DNA from: Flavobacteriales bacterium
Lineage (GTDB): Bacteria > Bacteroidota > Bacteroidia > Flavobacteriales_F > PHOS-HE28
DNA: 64,000 nt
Assembly (NCBI GenBank): GCA_016721005.1
Contig: JADKJM010000018.1
Coordinates: 66,586-130,585 of the forward strand
Direction of reading: 5' to 3'
Part shown: one piece after another, positions 26,225-33,534 of the stretch
Layout: each line of letters begins with the position of its first letter
Numbering within the stretch: the first letter of the stretch is position 1
Notes under the pieces: generated by a model
Told to the model about the DNA's origin: nothing
Database searches by the model: none
The model's input: only the letters and a program-made list of their open reading frames with translations
Program-made: the position numbers and the translations under genes

Positions 26225-27628
26225 TCAACCCTCACTCGTCATCTTGCTCGGGTCGCACCACAGATCGAACTGCTCGCTGGTGACGTAGCCCAACGCGAGC
26301 GCAGCGGCCTTCAACGTCGTGCCTTCCTTGTGCGCCTTCTTCGCGATCTCCGCAGCCTTGTAGTAACCGATGTGCGGGTTAAGGCTCGTGACCAGCATGA
26401 GGGAATTGTTCAAGTGATGCTTGATCACTTCCTCGTTCGGCTCGATGCCGATGGCGCACTTGTCGGTGAAGCTCACGCACGCATCACCAAGCAGGCGCGC
26501 ACTCTGCAACACATTCGCAGCGATGAGCGGTTTGAAGACGTTCAGCTCGAAATGACCCTGCATGCCACCAATGCTCACGGCCATGTCGTTGCCGATGATC
26601 TGCGCGCATACCATCGTCAGCGCTTCGGGCTGCGTAGGGTTCACCTTGCCGGGCATGATGGAGGAACCGGGCTCGTTGTCCGGGATCACCAACTCGCCAA
26701 TGCCACTGCGCGGACCGCTGCTGAGGATCCGGATGTCGTTCGCGATCTTCATCAAGGAGACGGCAACCCGCTTCAACGCGCCGCTCAACTCCACCATCGC
26801 ATCGTGCGCGGCCAGTGCTTCGAACTTGTTCGGCGCGGTCACGAAGGGAAGTCCGGTCAACTCCGCGATCTTCTTCGCCACGAGCACACTGTAGCCCTTC
26901 GGTGCATTCAACCCGGTGCCGACGGCCGTTCCGCCAAGCGCGAGTTCGCTCACCATCACCAATGCGTTCTTCACCGCGCGCATACCGTTATCGAGCTGCT
27001 GCACGTAGCCGCTGAACTCCTGACCAAGGGTGAGCGGCGTAGCATCCATGAAGTGCGTGCGACCGGTCTTCACGATGCCGGAGAATGCCTTCGCCTTGGC
27101 ATCAAGCGCATCGCGCAGCTTCTGAACACCGGTTAGTGTTACCTCGGCAGTGAGCTTGTACGCCGCGATGTGCATCGCCGTGGGGAAGGTGTCATTGCTG
27201 CTCTGGCTCTTATTGACGTCGTCGTTCGGGTTCAGCGCCTTCTGCTCATCGGTGAGCTTGCCACCCTGCATGACATGACCGCGATAGGCGATCACCTCGT
27301 TCACGTTCATGTTGCTCTGCGTGCCGCTGCCCGTCTGCCAGATCACCAAGGGGAATTGGTCATCGAGCAGGCCTTCGAGGATCTCGTCGCACACCTTGCC
27401 GATGAGGTCGCTCTTCTCCTTCGGCAATTTGCCCAGCTCCACGTTCGTGAGCGCGGCGGCCTTCTTCAGGTAGGCGAAGGCATGCACGATCTCGCGCGGC
27501 ATGCTGCCCGGCGGACCGATCTTGAAATTGTTCCGGCTGCGCTCGGTCTGCGCACCCCAATACTTGTCGGCGGGGACTTGCACCTCGCCCATCGTGTCTT
27601 TCTCTGTGCGGTAATCCATGGTTGTCAC
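26225..27628 (-). CDS. fumC: Fumarate hydratase, class II
   Basis: The 467-residue homotetrameric, iron-free fumarase converts fumarate to malate in the TCA cycle. The fumarase/aspartase signature GSSIMPGKVNPTQPE lies near residue 320, and the substrate-site motifs SGSGTQSNMNVNEV (here QTGSGTQSNMNVNEV), SQSSNDTFPTAMHI and GRTHFMDATP are intact. The first ATG at 27628 and the one at 27619 are both possible. It is 46 nt downstream of prfB on the same strand. Confidence 0.96.
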   Translation of the reverse strand: MTTMDYRTEKDTMGEVQVPADKYWGAQTERSRNNFKIGPPGSMPREIVHAFAYLKKAAALTNVELGKLPKEKSDLIGKVCDEILEGLLDDQFPLVIWQTGSGTQSNMNVNEVIAYRGHVMQGGKLTDEQKALNPNDDVNKSQSSNDTFPTAMHIAAYKLTAEVTLTGVQKLRDALDAKAKAFSGIVKTGRTHFMDATPLTLGQEFSGYVQQLDNGMRAVKNALVMVSELALGGTAVGTGLNAPKGYSVLVAKKIAELTGLPFVTAPNKFEALAAHDAMVELSGALKRVAVSLMKIANDIRILSSGPRSGIGELVIPDNEPGSSIMPGKVNPTQPEALTMVCAQIIGNDMAVSIGGMQGHFELNVFKPLIAANVLQSARLLGDACVSFTDKCAIGIEPNEEVIKHHLNNSLMLVTSLNPHIGYYKAAEIAKKAHKEGTTLKAAALALGYVTSEQFDLWCDPSKMTSEG

Positions 27629-27674
27629 GTTCGTTCGGGGTCGACCCAGAGGGTCGACGCTACGGTTGGTGGGA

Positions 27675-28772
27675 TCAGACCTTCTGGGATTGCCCGTGCA
27701 TCATCAAATACGCCTTCAGGAATTCGCCGATGTCGCCGTTGAGGACGTCATCTACGCTGCTTGTCTCGTGCTCGGTGCGCACGTCCTTCACCAGCTTGTA
27801 CGGTTGTAGCACGTAGTTGCGGATCTGGCTGCCCCACTCGATCTTCTTCTTGCCCGCTTCGATCGCACTGCGCTTGGTGCGACGCCGCTCCAACTCCGCT
27901 TCGTACAACTGGCTCTTCAGCAACTGCAGCGCCTTGGACTTGTTGTCCAACTGACTGCGTGTCTCGGTGTTCTCGATGATGATCCCCGTGGGCCCGTGGC
28001 GAAGACGCACGCCGGTCTCCACCTTGTTCACGTTCTGTCCGCCAGCGCCGCCGCTGCGGAAGGTGTCCCAGGTGATGTCGGCCGGATTGATATCGATCTC
28101 GATGGTCTCGTCCACGAGCGGGTACACGTACACGCTCACGAAGCTGGTATGCCGCCGCGCGTTGCTATCGAAGGGACTGATGCGCACCAAGCGATGCACG
28201 CCGTTCTCGCCCTTCAGCATGCCGAAGGCGAACTCGCCGGCCACTTCCAAGGTGGCTTGCTTGATGCCGGCCGCTTCGCCGTCCTGGTAGTCGAGGACCT
28301 TCACATTGTAGCCTTCCTTGTCGGCCCACATGCGGTACATGCGCAGGAGCATCAACGCCCAGTCGTTGCTCTCCGTACCGCCCGCACCACTGGTGATCTG
28401 CACCACGGCGCTGAGCGGATCCTCCTCCGCGCTGAGCATGTTCTTGAACTCGAGCTCCTCCAACACGTGCTCCGCCTTCTTGAACTGCACTTCCAATTCC
28501 TCCTCGGGCACTTCTTTGGCCTTGAAGAATTCGAAGACCACACCGAGGTCATCGATCTCGCGCTTCACGTTCTCATACAAGGCGACCCAGCGCTTGAGCT
28601 CGCGGATCTTGTGCATCACGACCTGCGCCTTCTTCTGGTCGTTCCAGAAATCGGGGTCGTGGGTGTACTTCTCCTCCTCCAGGATGCGGCCGCGCTTGTC
28701 CTCGATGTCGAGGTAGCCCTTCAGGGCTTCGAGGCGCTCGTTGAGGCCGGTGATCTTGTCGATCGTGATCAT
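27675..28772 (-). CDS. prfB: Peptide chain release factor 2
   Basis: The 365-residue factor recognises UAA and UGA codons and releases the nascent chain. The GGQ catalytic motif is in RSGGAGGQNVNKVETGVRL. The codon-recognition loop has SPFDS, the RF2-type tripeptide being SPF. The start MITIDKITGLNERLE gives the usual length. The reading frame runs straight through the KGYLDIED segment, where many bacteria have a programmed UGA frameshift, so this copy lacks that autoregulatory device. Confidence 0.96.
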   Translation of the reverse strand: MITIDKITGLNERLEALKGYLDIEDKRGRILEEEKYTHDPDFWNDQKKAQVVMHKIRELKRWVALYENVKREIDDLGVVFEFFKAKEVPEEELEVQFKKAEHVLEELEFKNMLSAEEDPLSAVVQITSGAGGTESNDWALMLLRMYRMWADKEGYNVKVLDYQDGEAAGIKQATLEVAGEFAFGMLKGENGVHRLVRISPFDSNARRHTSFVSVYVYPLVDETIEIDINPADITWDTFRSGGAGGQNVNKVETGVRLRHGPTGIIIENTETRSQLDNKSKALQLLKSQLYEAELERRRTKRSAIEAGKKKIEWGSQIRNYVLQPYKLVKDVRTEHETSSVDDVLNGDIGEFLKAYLMMHGQSQKV

Positions 28773-28802
28773 TGCGGTCGCGAAAGTAGTTGGGAGGGCA
28801 TC

Positions 28803-28899
28803 CACCGCAACGGCGCAACGGACGCGAAGGCCCCGCAACGCAAATGCAGCATTCAATACAACGTGGCGAAATCGTTGCGTCCGTTGCGCCGTTGCGGTG
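28803..28899. repeat. Perfect 23-bp inverted repeat upstream of prfB
   Basis: The left arm at 28803-28825 starts CACCGCAACGGCGCAACGGA and the right arm at 28877-28899 is its exact complement. A 51-nt spacer lies between. Each arm itself contains repeated CAACGG units. It sits between recX and prfB, both on the minus strand, and could terminate recX or form a leader structure for prfB. Confidence 0.85.
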
Positions 28900-28909
28900 A
28901 AAAACCGAC

Positions 28910-29371
28910 CTACACGTCCTCCAACGCTTTCTCCACCTGCTCCACGGCATAGCCGCGCCCGATGAAGTACCGCATCACCTTCTGCCGCTTGATGAACGCG
29001 TTCACTTCCTTCACCTTCTCCCAGCGTTTGGCGACGGCCTTGTTAAGCGCGATCACGTATTCGTCATCCTCGATGGCTTTGAGGCCGAGGGCGATGCACG
29101 GCACCGAAACCTGCTTCTGCTTCATGGCCTGTTCGATCTTGCGGCGGCCCCAACCCTTCTGCCGGAACTTGCTCACGGCGAAGTGCTCCGCGAAGCGCGC
29201 TTCGTTGAGGAAGCGCTCGCTGATGAGTTGGGCGATGATCGCTTCGACCTGTGTCTTGTGTTCGCCCCAACTGTAGAGTTTGTCGCGGACCTCTTGTTGG
29301 CAACGCTCTTGGCGTGCGCAATAGGCGCGGGCTTTTACCAGCGCTTCGGATGATGATGGCTTCTTGGGCAT
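28910..29371 (-). CDS. recX: Regulatory protein RecX
   Basis: This 153-residue, helix-rich protein is a RecX homologue, a family that caps and inhibits RecA filaments. Characteristic segments are ALVKARAYCARQERCQQEVRDKL (read in two parts), LISERFLNEARFAEHFAVSKFRQKGWGRRKI and the C-terminal IGRGYAVEQVEKAL. The ATG at 29371 (MPKKPSSSEAL) is preferred over one 15 nt upstream. It is divergent from the MntA-like gene. Confidence 0.88.
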   Translation of the reverse strand: MPKKPSSSEALVKARAYCARQERCQQEVRDKLYSWGEHKTQVEAIIAQLISERFLNEARFAEHFAVSKFRQKGWGRRKIEQAMKQKQVSVPCIALGLKAIEDDEYVIALNKAVAKRWEKVKEVNAFIKRQKVMRYFIGRGYAVEQVEKALEDV

Positions 29372-29436
29372 GGATCGGGATACCAACCTAAGGAACGCGA
29401 GTGCTGGTATGGCCGGATACCGATATTTGTATCGTC

Positions 29437-29727
29437 ATGAGCACCTTACAGGACATCCTCGCCTCGTTGCGCAGCGAACGGGAGCGGCTCTTCGCCAAGC
29501 ACGCCTTGACCTCCATGGCGGTATTCGGATCCGCTGCCCGCGATGAGCAACGCCCCGACAGCGACGTGGACATCATGGTGGAGTTCGATACCAGCAAGGA
29601 TTACGACTTCCTGGAATTGGCCGAAGACCTTCAAAAGCTATTGAAGCGCAAGGTGGACCTTGTGGTACGCAAGGGCGTCCGCCCCTGGTACATGGAGACC
29701 ATTGAGCGCGACCTCCGCTATGTTTGA
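29437..29727 (+). CDS. mntA: MntA-type antitoxin nucleotidyltransferase (module 1)
   Basis: The 96-residue minimal nucleotidyltransferase has the GSx10DxD motif as FGSAARDEQRPDSDVDIMV, with the third acidic residue in KVDLVV. In MntA/HepT systems this enzyme adds AMP to the HEPN toxin and silences it. The ATG at 29437 begins MSTLQDIL; a start 36 nt upstream is possible. It overlaps the HEPN gene by 8 nt. Confidence 0.9.
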   Translation: MSTLQDILASLRSERERLFAKHALTSMAVFGSAARDEQRPDSDVDIMVEFDTSKDYDFLELAEDLQKLLKRKVDLVVRKGVRPWYMETIERDLRYV

Positions 29728-30055
29728 CGCGAAGGACAGTGCATTCCTGTTGGACATGCGCGAATTCGCAGCCCAGGCGCTCACCTATTTGCAAGGCAGG
29801 ACGCATGACGATTTCTTGAGCGATCGCTTGCTGCGCGATGGAGTGGCGTACAACCTCCAAGTGGTGGGCGAGGCCGCGTATCAGGTGAGCGACGCATTCA
29901 AAACAGCCAACCCGCAGATCGACTGGTTCAAGGTCGCCGGGCTGCGCCACCGCATCGTGCATGACTACCGCCGCGTGGACGACGAGACGCTTTGGCGGAT
30001 CACGCAGAAGTACGTGCCACCCTTGGTGGTCGAGTTGGAGAAGCTGCTGGGCTGA
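29720..30055 (+). CDS. hepT: HepT-type HEPN toxin (module 1)
   Basis: The 111-residue helical protein (DUF86 family) has the RX4HXY motif as RHRIVHDY near residue 75. The arginine and histidine are the RNase residues, and the tyrosine is the target of AMP addition by MntA. NLQVVGEAAYQVS is typical of the family. The ATG overlaps the end of mntA, so both are made together. A ~90-bp dispersed repeat follows. Confidence 0.9.
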   Translation: MFDAKDSAFLLDMREFAAQALTYLQGRTHDDFLSDRLLRDGVAYNLQVVGEAAYQVSDAFKTANPQIDWFKVAGLRHRIVHDYRRVDDETLWRITQKYVPPLVVELEKLLG

Positions 30056-30130
30056 GCGTGCTGGAACTCCGGCGGTAGGCGCATCCACACGCGCAATATG
30101 AGTCCGGGGAAGCAATATCCCTGAGGCCAT

Positions 30131-30240
30131 AGGGTCCGTTCCTACGGCGCGCCAAGCTGGCGCAAGAGCGCGACCACTACGGAGGCGGGGTCAGGGGTGG
30201 CGATAACGAAGACCCAGCGATAATGAAGATGGCACGGCGC
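30131..30240 (+). repeat. Dispersed ~90-bp repeat, copy A
   Basis: The segment contains GCGCGCCAAGCTGGCGCAAG, then GAGCG-CGACC, CGGAGGCGGGGTCAGGGG and GATAACGAAG. It matches copies at about 31061-31172 and 31822-31915 and lies just after hepT of module 1. Confidence 0.7.
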
Positions 30241-30243
30241 GGA

Positions 30244-30597
30244 TCAGCTGGGCTTGTAGCGCTGTGATACTTCGGCGAGGAGGTTCTCCATTTCCTTCAG
30301 TGGAAGGCCGGAGGTGAGTTCGCGGATGCCGTGTTCGACCTTGGGTTTGGTGAGGAAGGCGAGGTGGTCCGCGCCGGGAAGGACGGTGTTGGGGTTGGGC
30401 CGGTAGTCATAGAGGTCATGCGGCTCACAATGGAAGATGCGGCAAAGCTTCTCGAGGTGGGCGAAGTCGAGGCGTTTGGTCCTGCCGGCATGGAGGTCCT
30501 TGGCGGTCTGTGGCTTGAAGCCGTTCTTGACCATGTAGGTGTAGGGGTTCTGGATGCCTTTGATGAGGGCGATGCGGGGGATGTTGAGGGTGATCAT
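30244..30597 (-). CDS. XRE-like helix-turn-helix regulator, paralogue 1
   Basis: The 117-residue protein has an N-terminal Cro/C1-type helix-turn-helix: MVKNGFKPQTAKDLHAGRTK, then LDFAHLEKLCRIFHCEPHDLYDY. A C-terminal region (ADHLAFLTKP, LPLKEMENLLAEVSQRY) is shared with its paralogue at 58971-59330. Upstream lie 54 nt and then a 252-bp array of degenerate 21-bp units (30652-30903), probably its own or a partner's binding region. It is flanked on both sides by MntA/HepT modules. The target is unknown. Confidence 0.85.
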   Translation of the reverse strand: MITLNIPRIALIKGIQNPYTYMVKNGFKPQTAKDLHAGRTKRLDFAHLEKLCRIFHCEPHDLYDYRPNPNTVLPGADHLAFLTKPKVEHGIRELTSGLPLKEMENLLAEVSQRYKPS

Positions 30598-30651
30598 GGC
30601 CGGTCGGATGAAGGGTTGAAGGCTTCGGACTCGAGGTGGAGAACGTCGAAC

Positions 30652-30903
30652 TCGAAGGTAATGTTGTCGGGAGGCAGAACGCAGTTTCCGGGAGGCAGAA
30701 TGCGGTTTCGGGAAGAAATGTCCGGACGTACAGGATACACCCGTCAGCTTGCAGTGGGCACAATCGGTTCGCTTGCATTCATCTCGATGCTTCCAGCGGA
30801 CATGATCATGCTTACTTATTCGATCGGAATGCTTACTTCATGCATCTTAGGGTTTCCTTCTTGCATCTCAGGGTTCCCGATGGGAAGGTTCGGGTTTCCG
30901 GGA
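30652..30903 (-). repeat. Degenerate 21-bp periodic array (12 units) upstream of regulator paralogue 1
   Basis: Read on the minus strand, successive 21-nt units place an NAA(C/G) core at positions 7-10 in about 10 of 12 units, for example GGAAACCC, GTAAGCAT, GGAAGCAT and GACAACAT. Unit boundaries fall every 21 nt from 30652 to 30903. The regulator frame contains stop codons inside three units (30820-30882), so the array is not translated in that frame. The intergenic region 30598-31184 also holds dispersed repeat copy B; no other gene is supported. Confidence 0.8.
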
Positions 30904-31060
30904 GGAAGCTTGTGGCCGAGGAGGTGGGTCCGGGGCGGGAAAAGGGGTTCCGGGTCATCGCGGGGTGGACACGAGTGGACCGGGTGGACACCTTGGTGGT
31001 GTTGGCTCGCCGATGGTGTGCATGCGAAAAGGATCCGGCTGCAACGGCCGCGGGGCCGCA

Positions 31061-31172
31061 GGGCCCGCTCCTGCAGCGCACCAAGCATGCGCACGAGCGA
31101 GACCATTGCGGAAGTGGGGTCAAGGGCTGTGATCACGAAGTGCCTGCGAGGATGAAGGCCGATGGCGCATCC
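31061..31172 (+). repeat. Dispersed ~90-bp repeat, copy B
   Basis: It contains CAGCGCACCAAGCATGCGCA, then CGAGCGAGACCATTGCGG, GTGGGGTCAAGGGCTGTGAT and CACGAAG. It aligns with copy A through the trailing GATGAAG...GATGGC segment and lies directly before the second mntA. Confidence 0.7.
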
Positions 31173-31184
31173 TACATTTGACAC

Positions 31185-31481
31185 ATGCGCGTGGAGGAAC
31201 AGCTCATGGAACGCCTGCGGGCCTATTTCTCGGCACAGCCGGTGAAGCAGGCCTATCTGTTCGGCTCGTACGCCCGGGGCGTCGCTGATGAACGGAGCGA
31301 CGTGGACATCCTTGTGGAGTTGGACCATACGACCCCTATCGGATTGGGTTTCGTGCAGATGAGCTTGGATCTGGAAGCGTTGCTCGGCCGCCGCGTGGAT
31401 CTTGTAACGACGAAGGGGCTAAGTCCGCACGTGAAGCCGTTCGTGGATCGGGACAAGACCTTGATCTATGCGCGCGCCTGA
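31185..31481 (+). CDS. mntA: MntA-type antitoxin nucleotidyltransferase (module 2)
   Basis: This 98-residue minimal nucleotidyltransferase has FGSYARGVADERSDVDILVE (GSx10DxD) and the third acidic residue in RRVDLVTTKG. It is paired with the HEPN gene that overlaps its end by 14 nt. Sequence similarity to module 1 is only moderate, so the two modules are probably separate acquisitions, not a recent duplication. Confidence 0.9.
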   Translation: MRVEEQLMERLRAYFSAQPVKQAYLFGSYARGVADERSDVDILVELDHTTPIGLGFVQMSLDLEALLGRRVDLVTTKGLSPHVKPFVDRDKTLIYARA

Positions 31482-31818
31482 AGCGGACCGGGTCCGGTTG
31501 ATGCATATGCTCGAAGCCATCGAGCAATTGGAACAAAGCGTTCCGCAGGTGAGCGAGGAGGATCTTGATCAAGATGCCATGTTGCGCTACGGAACGGTGA
31601 AGCTCATTGAAGTGATCGGCGAGGCAGCCAACATGCTCTCGAAGGAGCTGCGGCAGGCGCACCCGGAAGTCCCATGGCATCTGGTCATCGGCATGAGGAA
31701 CCGACTGGTGCATGACTACTTCCGTATTGATACCTCCGTGGTTGCAGAGGTGGTGCGTATCCACATCCCCACGCTTAAGCCGCAGCTCGAAGCCATCCTG
31801 GCTGACTTGCCAGAATGA
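31468..31818 (+). CDS. hepT: HepT-type HEPN toxin (module 2)
   Basis: The 116-residue helical DUF86 protein has the RX4HXY motif as RNRLVHDYF and the family stretch LIEVIGEAANMLSKEL. It would act as an RNase toxin restrained by AMP addition from the adjacent nucleotidyltransferase. The start at 31468 overlaps mntA by 14 nt. Confidence 0.9.
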   Translation: MRAPEADRVRLMHMLEAIEQLEQSVPQVSEEDLDQDAMLRYGTVKLIEVIGEAANMLSKELRQAHPEVPWHLVIGMRNRLVHDYFRIDTSVVAEVVRIHIPTLKPQLEAILADLPE

Positions 31819-31821
31819 TGG

Positions 31822-31915
31822 CGGCCGCTCTTACGGCGCGCCGGGCTTGCACACGAGCGAGACCCATGCGGAGGCGGGGTCAGGGTGGTGATCAGCAGCG
31901 AGCGTGACGATGGAC
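31822..31915 (+). repeat. Dispersed ~90-bp repeat, copy C
   Basis: It contains TTACGGCGCGCCGGGCTTGC, then ACACGAGCGAGACCCATGCG and GAGGCGGGGTCAGGGTGGTG. It begins immediately after the hepT stop of module 2, the same position copy A holds after module 1. Confidence 0.7.
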
Positions 31916-31971
31916 GACGTACCTTCGACAGACAAGGCGCAGCCTCAACTGCCGCGCAAAGATCCTCACCC

Positions 31972-33519
31972 ATGATCCGCCTCGCCAAGTACGGTCTGCC
32001 GATCGCGTTGCTGGCCTCATCGCCGTGGGCGTTCTCTCAGAACATCTTTCAGAAGATCCTGCCCGGCGCTTGGAATACATGGGGGACTTGTGCCAAGAAT
32101 TCATCTTCAGGGGATCTGACCTTCTGCACATGGGTGCATGACCAATCTGCCACAACCGGAAGGGACATCTTGCTACTCTCAATGGATGAGCAAGGAGATA
32201 CGCTTTGGACAAGAGCCTATGGTAGTCCATATGATGATCAGAGCCTTTCTCTGATCACGACGACCGATGGGGGATACTTGATCGCGGGCATAACGAATAC
32301 TACGGGGGCTAGCAGCGGCCCGTGGCGTGCCTGCGTTATCAAAACGAACGAACTGGGAGACACGCTATGGACCAAGGCACTAACCGGATTGGGCTATGCA
32401 ATGGCCCTCACAGAATGCGACGATGGGGGATTCCTTGTCGCAGGAATGCCCGGCTTACGCATGTTAAGATTGGACGTCCAAGGGGATCTCGTCTGGTCAC
32501 GGCTCTACGATCACCAAATACCACCCGACTTCGACAGCCAAATAGAGACCACATGCGTCACCAGATCAACCGACAACAACTACTTCATTGGTGGAAGTAC
32601 TATTTATGGCGAGATATTCTTGTGCAAGGTCAGTGTATCCGGCAACGTCATCTGGTCCAAAATCGCGTCCGTAGATGGTGGGGTGCGACAATTGGAGGCG
32701 ACCACGGACGGTGGATTGGTCCTGACAGGCTACGTGCAGTCCCCAATCGCACCGAGTTGGGATGGCATGCTCGCAAGAATGGATTCGTCTGGCAATGCAG
32801 TCTGGTCGAAGTCATTCGATACGGGGACCACGAATGGCTTCAATTCGTTCACGCGTTCATCCGACGGTACTTTCGCATTGATCGGGGGAACGGAGAGCGC
32901 ACCCTTGGATCACGATGCGCACTTGCTTAAGACTGATAGCACTGGTAACGTAATGCTCTCGCGAACATTTGGAGAGGCCTACATTGATTATGGACTGAGC
33001 GTGGTCGAGGCTGCTTCTGACGGTTATTTGATCGTTGCACGGACATCAACCCCCGGAGTGGGGGCGTCCACGTGGGTAATCAAAACGGACTCGACCGGGG
33101 CTGGAGATTGCTTTCAGGATAGTGTTACCACTATCGTGAGCGATGTTGATCTGGGTTGGTGGGACCTCCCTTTGCAATCCTTCTCCTTCACGTGCACAGA
33201 ATATCCAACGGGTTTTAGCGTGCGCCGCGGCACGACCATCTTACCCGTTTGTCCGGTCGGCGTCTACGAGCAAGAACAGGAAGAACCGCCCATCCGGTTG
33301 CACCCTAATCCAGCCCATTACACATTCACCGTGGCACTTGCCCAGAAGGAGAGTACCTCAACGATCGAGATCTTCAATTCGGTTGGTGATAGAGTGCTGA
33401 TAGAGAAAGGGACTTCTGCACTAACCGCAATCGACTGCGCCTCCCTTTCGCGAGGGATATACTTGGTCAAGGTCAGCTCCGCGACCGGAACCGCGACGCA
33501 ACGGATCGTTCTGGAATAG
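31972..33519 (+). CDS. T9SS-secreted protein with repeated beta-propeller-like blades
   Basis: This 515-residue protein has a signal peptide (MIRLAKYGLPIALLASSPWAFS). It contains repeated blades of the type GDTLWTRAYGS...DDQSLSLITTTDGGYLIAG, recurring about every 50 residues, as in many Bacteroidota surface propellers. A T9SS type A sorting domain ends the protein (RLHPNPAHYTFTVAL ... GIYLVKVSS). It is clearly more AT-rich than the core genes nearby and lies next to the toxin-antitoxin island, which suggests acquisition. The ATG at 31972 begins the signal peptide. Confidence 0.85.
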   Translation: MIRLAKYGLPIALLASSPWAFSQNIFQKILPGAWNTWGTCAKNSSSGDLTFCTWVHDQSATTGRDILLLSMDEQGDTLWTRAYGSPYDDQSLSLITTTDGGYLIAGITNTTGASSGPWRACVIKTNELGDTLWTKALTGLGYAMALTECDDGGFLVAGMPGLRMLRLDVQGDLVWSRLYDHQIPPDFDSQIETTCVTRSTDNNYFIGGSTIYGEIFLCKVSVSGNVIWSKIASVDGGVRQLEATTDGGLVLTGYVQSPIAPSWDGMLARMDSSGNAVWSKSFDTGTTNGFNSFTRSSDGTFALIGGTESAPLDHDAHLLKTDSTGNVMLSRTFGEAYIDYGLSVVEAASDGYLIVARTSTPGVGASTWVIKTDSTGAGDCFQDSVTTIVSDVDLGWWDLPLQSFSFTCTEYPTGFSVRRGTTILPVCPVGVYEQEQEEPPIRLHPNPAHYTFTVALAQKESTSTIEIFNSVGDRVLIEKGTSALTAIDCASLSRGIYLVKVSSATGTATQRIVLE

Positions 33520-33534
33520 GACGGAACCTCTGCA

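Noticed and set aside
27675..28772. Programmed UGA frameshift in prfB
   Set aside because: The KGYLDIED region reads through without an in-frame UGA or CUUUGA-like site, so the gene is a single frame.
30652..30903. Possible CRISPR or tRNA-like array in the 21-bp periodic region
   Set aside because: Units are contiguous, highly degenerate and without spacers; only a short core is phased.
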